The notes below the pieces were generated by a model, which worked only from the letters and a program-made list of their open reading frames with translations, searched no databases and was not told the origin of the DNA. From contig JAJNNC010000005.1 in the NCBI GenBank assembly GCA_021730635.1, positions 434,001-498,000 on the forward strand: a DNA stretch of 64,000 nt, written 5' to 3'. Origin of the DNA: Catalimonadaceae bacterium JC749 (lineage in GTDB: Bacteria > Bacteroidota > Bacteroidia > Cytophagales > Cyclobacteriaceae). The position numbers and the translations under genes were made by a program. Below are positions 1-9,455 of the stretch, piece after piece; the stretch's first letter is position 1; each line of letters starts with the position of its first letter.

Positions 1-2
1 GC

Positions 3-1661
3 GGGAAAGATAGGTCAGGAAATCTGCAATCATCAATATATCTGTTTCAGGATTCTGTTTTTACCCTGGCACCCTATGCTTTGGAGCCTGTATCCCAGGG
101 ATTTTCTTTCATTGCGGATGTCAACCATGATGGACGGGCAGATATGCTGTTGAGCGGAACCGATGCCAGGGATAGCACGATATGGAGGATCTATCGTCAG
201 GCAGGAGATTCTCTGGTGATGGAAAACTATGATACGCTGGCTGTATCCGGCCAAACATGGGCACTGGGAGATGCCGGGGAAGATGGTAATCCGGACATGC
301 TGCAAACCAAACCAGGTTGGGTATGCTTGCTGAAAAACATGACACCAGAAGTGAATCAGCCCCCTGGCTTTCCGGTAAACCCTGCTGTCTATGCCATAGG
401 GGAGCAAACGATCTTTCAGTGGGAGAGTGCGCAGGATGATACCACAGCTTTGTCATCACTTACTTACGAACTGTATGTAGCAACAGATGCCTTTGAAGGT
501 TTTGTGCAATCACCAGAAACAGCGACTGACGGAAAGCGGAGTCTGGTGAAGCATGGTAGTATGTGGCATCGTACAAGTTATACACTTCAGGGTCTGGAAG
601 AAGACCTTTACTACTGGGGTGTAGCCTCTGTAGATAATGCCTTCAGGGGAAGTGAGGGTTTTTGTCAGGGAAACGAAGGACCCCTATGTTTTGAAATCCA
701 GCGGATGGATACGGTTGTTTGTGCCTTTGATACTTTACAACTGACAGCTGCTCATGCCGTCACCTGGTATTCTCTGAAAGAAGGGTTATTGGGAGAAGCT
801 ACAACGCTGGCATGGGAGGTCGAGGCCAATGATCTTTTATATTACACTGATCAGTCTGCCGGAAATTGTTGGCTTGCTTTTTCTATGGAGGTGCATGTGC
901 CGGCAGACACGGTGGTAGCGCTTGGCGCAGATACGACGGTTTGCGCAGGGGAAACCTTTCATTTACAGCTTGATACTGTGTTCAGTCAGGTACATTGGTT
1001 TTCTGCCCAGCATGGAGAGATCACGGGTCCGGATCCCACTAAATTAGCCTTTATTGTGACGGAAACAGACACGCTATGGGTAGAAGTTTCAATCAATGAT
1101 CATTGTGTGTTGAGAGATAGCCTGCGGGTTGAGGTATTTCCTCCAGAAGAACTGATAGCAGTGGAAAGCATCTCTATGGTGGAAGGTGAAACGACAGTGT
1201 TACAGGCAGCTGACGCTTTATCTTATCGTTGGCAGCCGGCGCAAGGTTTAAATGATCCTGGTGTACAGCAGCCCGTAGCTTCACCTTCTCAGACCACTAC
1301 TTATTACCTGGAGGCTGTTACTTTGAAGGGTTGCTTGTCCAACGATAGTATAACTGTGGTAGTTGAACCCAAAGAGGGAAGTGTATTTGTGCCTGAACTG
1401 TTTACCCCCAATGGTGATGGCAACAATGATATGTTCAGGGTATATGGAAATGAAATTCAGTACCTCACACTGCAAGTATACGATCGTCAGGGCACTAAAT
1501 TATTTGAAACCAATAACACAAGCATAGGATGGGATGGCCGGTTTCGGGATATTCCGCAGCCCAATGGAACATATATCTGGAAAATAGAGGGTGCCTTTCG
1601 TAATGGTACGAGCCTTACTTTCCAGGGAAAACAATCCGGATTTATTCATTTGATCCGATAA
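3..1661 (+). CDS. T9SS-exported surface protein with gliding-motility-type (CHU_C) C-terminus, 5' partial
   Basis: The frame is open from the first bases of the window, so the true start lies upstream; a TTG at 81 is only the first start-like codon. Near the N-terminal edge is a calcium-binding FG-GAP/VCBS-like motif (ADVNHDGRAD), with a second degenerate copy (GDAGEDGNPD) about 50 residues later. Ig-like or PKD-like beta domains follow. The last ~90 residues start at VPELFTPNGDGNNDMFRVYG and contain VYDRQGTKLFE and GWDGRF. This is the gliding-motility-associated C-terminal domain, the type B export signal of the type IX secretion system. The protein should therefore cross the outer membrane through T9SS and sit on or leave the cell surface. 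It is followed by a PorP/SprF gene, the usual partner of type B cargo. Its ligand or substrate is not visible. Confidence 0.85.
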   Translation, partial: GKDRSGNLQSSIYLFQDSVFTLAPYALEPVSQGFSFIADVNHDGRADMLLSGTDARDSTIWRIYRQAGDSLVMENYDTLAVSGQTWALGDAGEDGNPDMLQTKPGWVCLLKNMTPEVNQPPGFPVNPAVYAIGEQTIFQWESAQDDTTALSSLTYELYVATDAFEGFVQSPETATDGKRSLVKHGSMWHRTSYTLQGLEEDLYYWGVASVDNAFRGSEGFCQGNEGPLCFEIQRMDTVVCAFDTLQLTAAHAVTWYSLKEGLLGEATTLAWEVEANDLLYYTDQSAGNCWLAFSMEVHVPADTVVALGADTTVCAGETFHLQLDTVFSQVHWFSAQHGEITGPDPTKLAFIVTETDTLWVEVSINDHCVLRDSLRVEVFPPEELIAVESISMVEGETTVLQAADALSYRWQPAQGLNDPGVQQPVASPSQTTTYYLEAVTLKGCLSNDSITVVVEPKEGSVFVPELFTPNGDGNNDMFRVYGNEIQYLTLQVYDRQGTKLFETNNTSIGWDGRFRDIPQPNGTYIWKIEGAFRNGTSLTFQGKQSGFIHLIR

Positions 1662-1733
1662 GGGAAATCAATGGTGAGATATATGGAAATTAAAAATCCA
1701 GGATGCTTATTTATTCACAGAGTGTAAAATTGT

Positions 1734-3245
1734 ATGTTCAACAAAATTATTACGGGTTTATGCATGCTGGTGAGTTGCCTCACGCAGGCACAGCACATCA
1801 ACTTTAGTCAATACACGCATACTCCTCTGTTGGTAAACCCAGCATGGGTAGGGGCTACCCCTCATGCATCCGTAGCACTCCTGTATAGAGATCATAATTA
1901 TTCGGGTAACTATGATTTTAAGTCTGCACACCTCACACTTATGTACCCTCTCTTTTTAGATGGAAAGAAAGCTGGCAGAATGGGTGTTTCTCTGTTGAAT
2001 GACCGGACCGGGCCTGGGGGTGTCTACACCTTCCAGATGGCTTCTCTAAATCTGGCACATACCATTCAGATGACCCGCGCTCAGCATCTGAGTGTAGGGC
2101 TACAAGGCCATTATCATTTCAGAAGATTTTCTACGGAAGGATTGACGACGGGTAGCCAGTATCATCAGGAAATAGGCTTTGACCCAGCCATAGACGCCGG
2201 AGAAGACTTTACAGAATTGCGGCATCGTTATGTTTCCTTCAGCACCGGCCTGTTGTGGCATACACAGGATCGCGATGAAGAGACAACCTTTTATACCGGA
2301 CTAGCCTTGTATAACCTAAACCGGCCAAATGAATCTTTTTTTGAAATGGACAGACCATTGCCCGTTAGATTCCATATCAATGGTGGTTTTAAACTATATC
2401 ACCAAGGCCGAGTGACCATTTTTCCGGAATGGGTGCTAATGCATGCAGCCGGAACAACGCTGCTGAACCTGGGAAGTCAGTGGATTTACCAATGGGTTCC
2501 TGATAGCCGCAAGGGAGAAACAGCTAAGCTGGTGCTATCTACCCGATATATTGTTAACAAAACTGCCGTGGTTGCACTACAGTTTACCAAAGAACACTTC
2601 ACTGTAGGCTTTGGCCACGAACTGGGAACCCGGTCTGATGACCCTTTTACAGATGCTAACGAATATCTGTTGTCATTGCACAAACAAGTAGTGCCTCAGC
2701 AAAAGAATAAAAAGATCAGACAACAGAAAAAAAAGGGCAAAAGAAGAAACCGTGAATCAGCCAATACTCGGGGGAGGATAGATCGTAGTATTCCCTTTTT
2801 GTCTTCTTTGCCACCAGATACTGCTATGGTATGGAAGCAGGATTTTGATGATAGATTAAAGCAGAAAGCAGAAAAGCTTGACCAAAGCATACGGGGAAAA
2901 ATCTCGATGGCATTAGCCGGACAAACCTTTGAGTTTGGCTTTAACGAAACCAGGATAAACCCCCAATCCCGGCCTTACCTCAATGCATTGGTACGTCAGC
3001 TTCAGGAATATCCGCAGCGGCGTATTAAGCTAACGGGTCATACCGATAATATTGGTAGCCAGGCAGTGAATCAGAAAATTTCCCTTTTAAGAGCACAGGC
3101 AGTTAAACAGTATCTTATACAACATGGTATTGATAGCAGTCGCATAGCCACAGTAGGAAAAGGATCAACAGAACCCTTATACCCCAATTCCCATGAGATA
3201 CTGAGAGCTAAAAACAGGAGAGTATCCTTTGTGTTGGAGCCTTAA
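1734..3245 (+). CDS. PorP/SprF-family T9SS outer-membrane protein fused to an OmpA domain
   Basis: This 503-aa protein has a signal peptide ending near residue 20 (LTQAQ). A PorP/SprF-type barrel region (about 21-318) follows and shows the family opening FSQYTHTPLLVNPAWVG. Next comes a strongly basic linker (about 322-345) and an OmpA-like peptidoglycan-binding domain (about 388-503) with LTGHTDNIG, RAQAVKQYL and NRRVSF. PorP/SprF proteins help export or anchor T9SS cargo bearing type B C-terminal domains, and the gene 72 bp upstream encodes such a cargo. Typical PorP/SprF proteins are about 300 aa without the OmpA part. The fusion should tie the outer-membrane barrel to the cell wall. A role as a dedicated anchor for the upstream protein is inferred from gene order. 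Confidence 0.88.
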   Translation: MFNKIITGLCMLVSCLTQAQHINFSQYTHTPLLVNPAWVGATPHASVALLYRDHNYSGNYDFKSAHLTLMYPLFLDGKKAGRMGVSLLNDRTGPGGVYTFQMASLNLAHTIQMTRAQHLSVGLQGHYHFRRFSTEGLTTGSQYHQEIGFDPAIDAGEDFTELRHRYVSFSTGLLWHTQDRDEETTFYTGLALYNLNRPNESFFEMDRPLPVRFHINGGFKLYHQGRVTIFPEWVLMHAAGTTLLNLGSQWIYQWVPDSRKGETAKLVLSTRYIVNKTAVVALQFTKEHFTVGFGHELGTRSDDPFTDANEYLLSLHKQVVPQQKNKKIRQQKKKGKRRNRESANTRGRIDRSIPFLSSLPPDTAMVWKQDFDDRLKQKAEKLDQSIRGKISMALAGQTFEFGFNETRINPQSRPYLNALVRQLQEYPQRRIKLTGHTDNIGSQAVNQKISLLRAQAVKQYLIQHGIDSSRIATVGKGSTEPLYPNSHEILRAKNRRVSFVLEP

Positions 3246-3440
3246 CCGTAGGGCTGCACATAAATTGTCTTGTCTGACTGTCTGTTGGCATTCTGACCAG
3301 CCTTCCTCACTAACTTTCGGATTTTGCCTTAGCCTGCTTTCATAACGTTAGTAGACGACAGCAAAATAATGCGGATTTTATGGTGTACACCATGATATTT
3401 GTGTATTTTGATAACGTCTATGAGCCCTAAAAGATCAGGC

Positions 3441-4808
3441 ATGAAAAAAAGAACTTTTCTCAAAACATCCTCTATGCTGATGGCCGGTAGTCTGTTGGCT
3501 CCGCTGGTCTCCTGCAACTCCAGCTCACAAAAGGAAAAAGCAGTCCGAACAAACTGGGCTGGCAATCTGGAGTATAGTACCGAAAATCTGCACCTGCCTA
3601 AGTCGGTAGAAGAATTGCAGCAAATGGTGAAAGACTGTGACAAGGCCAGGGCGCTGGGGACGCGCCACTGCTTCAATACCATTGCAGACAGTAATGACAA
3701 TCAGATCTCTGTGCAGCATCTGAACCAGGTAGTCTCTCTGGACGAACAGGCCAGCACTGTGACTATTGAAGCGGGCATGAGTTACGGTCAGTTGTGTCCT
3801 TATCTCCATGAAAGAGGTTTTGCTCTACATAATCTAGCCTCATTACCCCATATTTCTGTAGCCGGGGCCTGCGCAACTGCTACCCATGGTTCAGGTATGC
3901 GCAATGGCAACCTGGCGACCGTGGTGACTGCATTGGAATTTATTGATGCCAATGGTGCGCTCATCACCCTTTCCCGGAAAACAGATCCGGAAAAATTCAG
4001 GGGTGCAGTAGTCAATCTGGGTGGTCTGGGTGTTTTGACCAAACTTACGTTAGCCATACAGCCTGCCTTTCAAATGCGTCAGGACGTTTACCAGTTCCTT
4101 CCCCTTTCTCAGCTGGAAGAAAATTTTGAGGAGATCATGTCGAGTGGTTATAGTGTAAGCCTTTTTACAGATTGGCAAACGGATAAGGTGAATCAGGTCT
4201 GGATCAAACGACGCATTGAAGAAAATGATACTGAAAAGGCAGCACCAACATTTTTTGGCGCAAGCCTGGCCACAAAAAATATACATCCCATTGTAGAGCT
4301 TTCAGCAGAAAATTGCACGGAACAGATGGGCGTTCCCGGACCCTGGCATGAGCGTTTACCTCACTTCCGCATGAACTTCACCCCCAGCAGTGGAAAAGAG
4401 TTGCAAACGGAATATTTTGTGCCTCGCCAGCATGCAGTGGAGGCTATTCGGGCTGTCAGCCAACTAAAAGATCAATTGGGACCACTTTTGATGATTTCAG
4501 AAATACGGGCCATTGATGCCGACGATTTTTGGATGAGCCCCTGTTATCAACAGCCCTGCATCGCCATCCATTTTACTTGTGAGCAAAACAAAGAGTTGCT
4601 GCAGCAGGTCATGCCCATGATCGAACAAGCCCTACAACCTTATGAGGCCCGTCCGCATTGGGGTAAAATGTTTGCCATGTCACCCACGAGGTTGCAGTCT
4701 CTCTACCAAAAACTTCCTGACTTTAAAGCCTTACTGATGGAGTATGATCCTCAAGGCAAATTTCGGAATGACTTTATGCAGCACTATATTTTCAGTAGTG
4801 AAACCTGA
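3441..4808 (+). CDS. FAD-linked oxidase of the alditol/aldonolactone oxidase family, lipoprotein
   Basis: I chose the ATG at 3441 (455 aa) because it opens a signal sequence; an upstream in-frame start at 3399 adds 14 unlikely residues. The N-terminus (KKRTFLKTSSMLMAG) resembles a Tat signal with KR instead of RR, and LVSC (Cys25) forms a lipobox, so an exported lipoprotein is likely. The FAD-binding domain of the vanillyl-alcohol oxidase superfamily shows LGTRHCFN. His76 matches the histidine that carries covalent flavin in alditol oxidases. Further matches are AGMSYGQLCPYL, ISVAGACATATHGSG and GGLGVLTKLTLAI. The C-terminal half resembles the D-arabinono-1,4-lactone oxidase domain. The enzyme probably oxidises a polyol or aldonolactone and passes electrons to oxygen; the substrate cannot be read from sequence. 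It stands alone, flanked by non-coding DNA. Confidence 0.85.
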   Translation: MKKRTFLKTSSMLMAGSLLAPLVSCNSSSQKEKAVRTNWAGNLEYSTENLHLPKSVEELQQMVKDCDKARALGTRHCFNTIADSNDNQISVQHLNQVVSLDEQASTVTIEAGMSYGQLCPYLHERGFALHNLASLPHISVAGACATATHGSGMRNGNLATVVTALEFIDANGALITLSRKTDPEKFRGAVVNLGGLGVLTKLTLAIQPAFQMRQDVYQFLPLSQLEENFEEIMSSGYSVSLFTDWQTDKVNQVWIKRRIEENDTEKAAPTFFGASLATKNIHPIVELSAENCTEQMGVPGPWHERLPHFRMNFTPSSGKELQTEYFVPRQHAVEAIRAVSQLKDQLGPLLMISEIRAIDADDFWMSPCYQQPCIAIHFTCEQNKELLQQVMPMIEQALQPYEARPHWGKMFAMSPTRLQSLYQKLPDFKALLMEYDPQGKFRNDFMQHYIFSSET

Positions 4809-5645
4809 AATATAGAGACAAGTCCCGCTACACTTATCGCCCACGTTCAGTAGCTTGCCAGGAAAACCGATCTCTAGCACTATCCTCAGACAGGGTTAAC
4901 TGTCAGCCTTTTGTCCTGATTGTGTTCAGGTAAAAGTTTTCTTCGCTTAGGCTGCATGTGCAGGAACAGCAACTCCTATCGCTATGTGAACATAGTCGCA
5001 TGTCACAGGAAGAAGCCCAAATTCAAATCCATCGGTAAAGGCTTACTATCGATAAGACGGGAGGCGATAGAATAGTGATACCATTGTCGTAGCTGCTAAA
5101 ACTAGGTACTTACTCTGATCACCGGGAGAAAACATGGGGATAGACTTGAGTATGCCGTATATTCTTTGGAAAAAAAAGATTCAAACAAATTTGCACTTAT
5201 ACTAGATTATTTTTAACATTACTTATGTATCATTTCTAACATTAAACCGAATGCAATAGTAAATAATATTCAGATATTGCCTGAGCGTTAGCCCAAGAAA
5301 GAATAAGCGTAAGGAAGTAGCAAATTGATAGTGATGTTCGGCATGGAAGATAAAACTGGGCTGATGACCGTAGATTTACTTTCTATAGAATTCAGTTTTT
5401 TATATATTGAGTGATCATCTTAACCGATGTAATGCTTTGAAGGGAACCTATTTTCTTTCAGGCATTGTTGGCTATAAGAGCAAGAAGGTTTTCCTTTCGT
5501 TGACGCTACACAATTCAGGAGCCTTTCTTTACCAACTACCAGCCTATCAGAAGATTGTATGATTTGTATTTGCTTACAGAATTTCTGAATGAGCATATGC
5601 AAAATCTGTTGGATAAATTTTTGTTAACTCTTACAAACTTACTGA
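4809..5645. other. Long intergenic stretch without recognisable gene
   Basis: About 840 bp between the flavin oxidase and the HEXXH protein gene. All frames are broken by frequent stops, and the one ORF of 60 codons on the minus strand (5420-5602) has no protein-like features. The second half is AT-rich and may hold the promoter of the downstream gene. No tRNA, inverted-repeat element or clear terminator was seen. Confidence 0.5.
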
Positions 5646-6317
5646 ATGATTCATTATTCTAAATTTTGTGGCTTTATTGTTTGTTTAAGTTTTGTGCTTT
5701 CGTTATCAGTTTCAGGAAACCCCACTCTGGAATATGCCAGCGATCCCATTAGTAAAGAATTAGAATCTTTTGGGGAGAATAAGGTTATTCCTGATAAAAT
5801 GCGTGAAGTGATCCTAACGGCTTTGTCGTATTATCCCGAACTGGAAAGAACGAATATTGAGTTTTCCTTTAAAGACAATATCAGAAAATCAGTCATGCAG
5901 GCACAACCTAAATTCAGTTCTTTTTTCCGCAAAAAGTCGGAGCGAAAATATATCGTAAAGATCAGCCGGTATCTGAAACTTCAAGATAGTGAGATAGATA
6001 TATTAACTCTACCTTTCGAAGTGTTGATCGGCTGGATCGGGCATGAGTTAGGCCATATCGTTGACTATCAGGATAGGGGATCGCTCGCTATGCTGGGATT
6101 TGGCGCTAAATATCTCCTATCTGAGAAGTTTGTGGTAGCCACAGAAAGAAGGGCCGATTTATGTGCACTGAAACACGGTTTGGGAAATCACATCATGGAA
6201 ACTAAGAATTATGTATTGAACCATACCAATATTACAGAGGAATATAAGAAAAGAATTCAACGATTGTATATGTCGCCCGAAGATTTTAGGATGTTACTGG
6301 GAGAAACTGCCCCCTGA
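5646..6317 (+). CDS. Putative secreted zinc metallopeptidase-like protein (HEXXH...ExxAD)
   Basis: This 223-aa protein begins with a hydrophobic signal sequence (residues about 8-24). It carries HELGH at 133-137, and 30 residues later ERRAD (E167 to D171). HEXXH followed by ExxAD is the zinc-site layout of M48-like gluzincins, where the second glutamate is the third zinc ligand and the aspartate orients a histidine. The protein is shorter than classical M48 peptidases and lacks their four membrane helices, so it would be a minimal secreted or periplasmic form. The reading frame overlaps the 3' end of the convergent GH3 gene by 24 bp. Substrate and physiological role are unknown. The motif is clear, but activity is an inference. 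Confidence 0.65.
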   Translation: MIHYSKFCGFIVCLSFVLSLSVSGNPTLEYASDPISKELESFGENKVIPDKMREVILTALSYYPELERTNIEFSFKDNIRKSVMQAQPKFSSFFRKKSERKYIVKISRYLKLQDSEIDILTLPFEVLIGWIGHELGHIVDYQDRGSLAMLGFGAKYLLSEKFVVATERRADLCALKHGLGNHIMETKNYVLNHTNITEEYKKRIQRLYMSPEDFRMLLGETAP

Positions 6318-7862
6318 AGCTTTTGATGGGGAAACCTGCGCTTCTTTGGCAAAGGTTTCCCAATCGGTAAACTCCTCTTCTTTCATCACCCTAGGCATTT
6401 TTACCTGTCCTCCTTTTTTCTTATTCACTTCGTTCCACCGATAAAATACCTCGGTGGGCACTATCTCCACCACCACATCTTTCAGCGCCTTGGTACGGGC
6501 CACATGGTAATTCTTATTCATTTCCCTTAAGACTTTATCCAGGACGTTAGCCGTTTCAATTGGATCAAGTGTATCGTCTGAACCCAGATACCATTTATGG
6601 ATATACTCGTTATCTTCCTTTCTGCGCACAGCGGCAACTGTAAATTCCTGAATACTCACTTCAAAATGTTCTTCCAAAGCCTGCATGGCAGCGTTCATCT
6701 TATGCACTGACAATTGGGAGCCTACCACATTGAGAAAATGCTTGGTACGGCCTGTAATCTGAATTTCACATCGTTGCTTGTCTGTGAATTTGATCGTATC
6801 TCCGATGGTATATCGCCAGGCACCGGCTACCGTTGAGATCACCAGCACATAATCACGTTCTTCCTCTACATCGGCCAATGTCAGCACTTCTGCTTCCGGA
6901 TGTACCTTGCCGTCATCAGTCATATTTTTGTCTTCAAAAGGCACAAATTCAAAGTAAATCCCATTGTTCACTACCAGCTTCATCGACTGGGTATCGGGGC
7001 GGCTTTGAAAGGCCAGAAAACCCTCAGAGGCTAAGTAAGTGTCGATGTAGATGAGTGGATGAGCCAACAGCTTCTCAAAACTTTTACGGTAAGGTTCAAA
7101 GGCAACACCACCCGTAGTATAAACACTTAGGTTAGGCCAGATTTCATGGATGTTGTCTAACTGATGATACTCAATCACCTTTTTCAGCATGAGTTCTATC
7201 CAGGAGGGAATGCCTGATAAGGCACCGATGTCCCATTCCCCGGCACGTTCTGCAATCTTCAGTACCCTCTCATCCCAATCTTCTATTTTGGCAATATCGT
7301 CTCCGGGTTTGTAGTAACCTTTGAACCAGAAGGGGATGTTGCTGGCACTGATGCCACTGATTTCTCCTTCCAGAAAATTTCCTCTCTCCTTCAGATCTGT
7401 ACTGCTGCCCAGCATCATGATTTCCTTTTCAAAAAAGGTGGCGGGTAAGTCAAAGTTGGCCAAGGCCGTCACTTGTTGAACGCCCGTTGTACGTATGGCA
7501 TTCAGCATCTCATCGGTAACGGGAATGCGTTTGCTGCTGTTACCCGTTGTGCCAGAACTCAGGGCAAAATACTGAGGCACTCCCGGCCATGTGACATCTT
7601 TTTCTCCCTCCAGCAACCGATGCCACCATTCCTGGAAAATCTTTTCATAATCGTGTATCGGCACTGAGGCCGCATAGGCCGTGGCTACTTCTTGGGCTTC
7701 CAGTATACGGTCAAACTGATACTGTTTTCCAAAATCGGTATGCTCCGCTTTTTTCAGGAGTTCTTTCAGAATTTGTTGCTGCGCCTCTATGGGTGACTGA
7801 TCAGGCGTTAGCTTGTCTTTTAGCTCAATTGCAGTTTTAATAATATTTCCCAGTATAGCCAT
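6294..7862 (-). CDS. GH3 auxin-responsive promoter family protein (acyl-adenylase-like)
   Basis: This 522-aa protein has the length and motif layout of bacterial GH3 proteins, members of the ANL adenylate-forming superfamily related to plant acyl acid-amido synthetases. Seen in order: KAEHTDFGKQY near the N-terminus; the ATP/phosphate motif FALSSGTTGNSSKRIPVT (about 100-117); YASEG-like YLASEGFLAF; WRYTIGDTIKFTD; and GRTKHFLNVVGSQLS near residue 380. Plant enzymes join amino acids to jasmonate or auxin after adenylating the carboxylate. The bacterial substrate is generally unknown and cannot be deduced here. The gene is monocistronic, converges on the HEXXH gene with a small 3' overlap, and is followed upstream by a 164-bp spacer. 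Confidence 0.85.
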   Translation of the reverse strand: MAILGNIIKTAIELKDKLTPDQSPIEAQQQILKELLKKAEHTDFGKQYQFDRILEAQEVATAYAASVPIHDYEKIFQEWWHRLLEGEKDVTWPGVPQYFALSSGTTGNSSKRIPVTDEMLNAIRTTGVQQVTALANFDLPATFFEKEIMMLGSSTDLKERGNFLEGEISGISASNIPFWFKGYYKPGDDIAKIEDWDERVLKIAERAGEWDIGALSGIPSWIELMLKKVIEYHQLDNIHEIWPNLSVYTTGGVAFEPYRKSFEKLLAHPLIYIDTYLASEGFLAFQSRPDTQSMKLVVNNGIYFEFVPFEDKNMTDDGKVHPEAEVLTLADVEEERDYVLVISTVAGAWRYTIGDTIKFTDKQRCEIQITGRTKHFLNVVGSQLSVHKMNAAMQALEEHFEVSIQEFTVAAVRRKEDNEYIHKWYLGSDDTLDPIETANVLDKVLREMNKNYHVARTKALKDVVVEIVPTEVFYRWNEVNKKKGGQVKMPRVMKEEEFTDWETFAKEAQVSPSKASGGSFSQ

Positions 7863-8026
7863 GTGCTATGTAGTTACGGTCATCAGGTTAAAAAACAATG
7901 TATGTATTACTATTTCCAAACCTAAAATGTTTTTCAAAAGTCAATGTATGAGGTAGGTACCTGGAGCGGTTTCAGAACAGAACGTCTTTTTCTCATGGAA
8001 TATTGCCGGCTACTAACCTTGAGCCG

Positions 8027-9154
8027 TTAGGGTTCTGTTGCATAGGGCTTTAACAAGCAGATAAATGAAGAGCCCACATCGAATTGACTATCCACTTTGA
8101 TACTACCGTCATTTTTCTCCAAAAGACTTTTTACAATGTGCAACCCCATTCCTTTGCCTTCCTGCTCCTGAGAAACTCTGTAAAAAGGTTTAAACAATAA
8201 ATCCTGGTTGCTCTTCAAGTCAATACCCTTGCCATTATCCTGGAAGATTAGGACAGCGTCATCGTTTTGCTGATGAGCAGTAATGCTAAGGTGTAAGTTC
8301 CTGTCAGAAGACCGGTATTTGATGGCGTTGCTGATCATGTTGCGAAACAGGCTGTCCAGGTAAGGTTTGGGATACACAATTGAAGGACAAGCGGAGAAAT
8401 CGGAAGAAATTTTTCCCTGGATCTGCTCTAAGGGGTCTGCAAATTCAATGGTAATAAGTTTTAAGATTTCTGCGAACGACCACTCCTTGGTAATTTCCCT
8501 GGTATTTTTAATTTCAATCAGATCGGTGAGCCCTGTTAAGATATCCCCGAGTCGCCTGGTAGACTTTTCCAAGAGCTGAACAAAAGCGGGTAGTTCTTCA
8601 AAATTTCCTTTTTTAAGTATCTCAATAACGGCGTTGATGTTTGCCAGGGGCGATCGTAGATCATGCGAAACCATATAAAAGAAGCGGTCCAGACTTATAT
8701 TTAGCTGGCCTAATTCCAGATTTTTCTGTTGCAGGCTTCGCTCTGATGTCTGGAGCTCTTTCTCGAATTCTTTCAAAGCAGTTATTTCCCGGGTAATGGC
8801 CCAGACAGATACTACTTCTTCAGATTCAGTAAAATACCCGGGGATGAGTTTCATGAAGTAATACCGAGTGCCATCCGGAAAAGTATGTTGGGTATAATAG
8901 GTAGTGGGCGAACCGGTATCAAAGACAAAACTGATTTTACTCTCCAGTTCATCCAATGCTTTTTCATCACCAGGAATATTTAAGTCGCGGTTGCTTTTCC
9001 CGATGACCTGGGAGGCAGACATCTGGATTTCATTTTCAATGGCTTTGTTAATGTACAGATGCTTAAAATCTCTATCGAAGTTTGCGATGTGGTCAGGGAA
9101 ATTGTCAATAAAGGATTTGTAACCCAGGTGAAATTGGTTACTGCTCTTGTTCAT
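8027..9154 (-). CDS. PAS-domain sensor histidine kinase (orphan)
   Basis: This 375-aa protein starts with a PAS domain (about 15-125; DHIANFDRDFKHLYINKA, then a PAC-like WAITREITALKEFE). A short coiled coil (about 126-155) follows, then the HisKA H-box FYMVSHDLRSPLANI with phospho-acceptor His164. The C-terminal HATPase_c domain has an N-box (MISNAIKYRS), a G1 box (DNGKGID) and a G2 box (GKGMGLHIVKSLL). There is no signal peptide or membrane helix, so it is a soluble kinase that senses a cytoplasmic signal through PAS. No response regulator gene lies next to it, hence 'orphan'. Its target is unknown. Confidence 0.9.
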   Translation of the reverse strand: MNKSSNQFHLGYKSFIDNFPDHIANFDRDFKHLYINKAIENEIQMSASQVIGKSNRDLNIPGDEKALDELESKISFVFDTGSPTTYYTQHTFPDGTRYYFMKLIPGYFTESEEVVSVWAITREITALKEFEKELQTSERSLQQKNLELGQLNISLDRFFYMVSHDLRSPLANINAVIEILKKGNFEELPAFVQLLEKSTRRLGDILTGLTDLIEIKNTREITKEWSFAEILKLITIEFADPLEQIQGKISSDFSACPSIVYPKPYLDSLFRNMISNAIKYRSSDRNLHLSITAHQQNDDAVLIFQDNGKGIDLKSNQDLLFKPFYRVSQEQEGKGMGLHIVKSLLEKNDGSIKVDSQFDVGSSFICLLKPYATEP

Positions 9155-9222
9155 TGTTCAATAGTATCTAATTTAAAAGATAAATGTTACTAATTTTCTA
9201 CAGAAATTTAAGGTGTCAGCTT

Positions 9223-9405
9223 TCATATTTTTTGTACAAAAATATATGTTGTGACACTCATTTCATTAACTTCTAATTCCATAGAAAGTTCTATAGTGTT
9301 CCCATAAAATTTTTTATAGAAATCCCTTTCAATCGGTTCCCAATCTCTGGATAGAAAAAGACTGGGTTCGTACCCTGTTTTACTTTTGTCGCCTTGACAG
9401 GGCAT
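9223..9405 (-). CDS. Possible small hypothetical protein
   Basis: A 60-codon frame in the 300-bp gap between the kinase and the membrane-protein gene. Its residue make-up (acidic and aromatic, e.g. LFLSRDWEPIERDFYKK) looks protein-like, and an in-frame stop sits just before its ATG. No domain is recognised and no ribosome binding site is obvious. It could equally be chance; the rest of this gap shows nothing. Confidence 0.22.
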   Translation of the reverse strand: MPCQGDKSKTGYEPSLFLSRDWEPIERDFYKKFYGNTIELSMELEVNEMSVTTYIFVQKI

Positions 9406-9455
9406 TGCTCATGATTGACTATATTGACAGTTATTTCACCTGATGGAATATCTTT

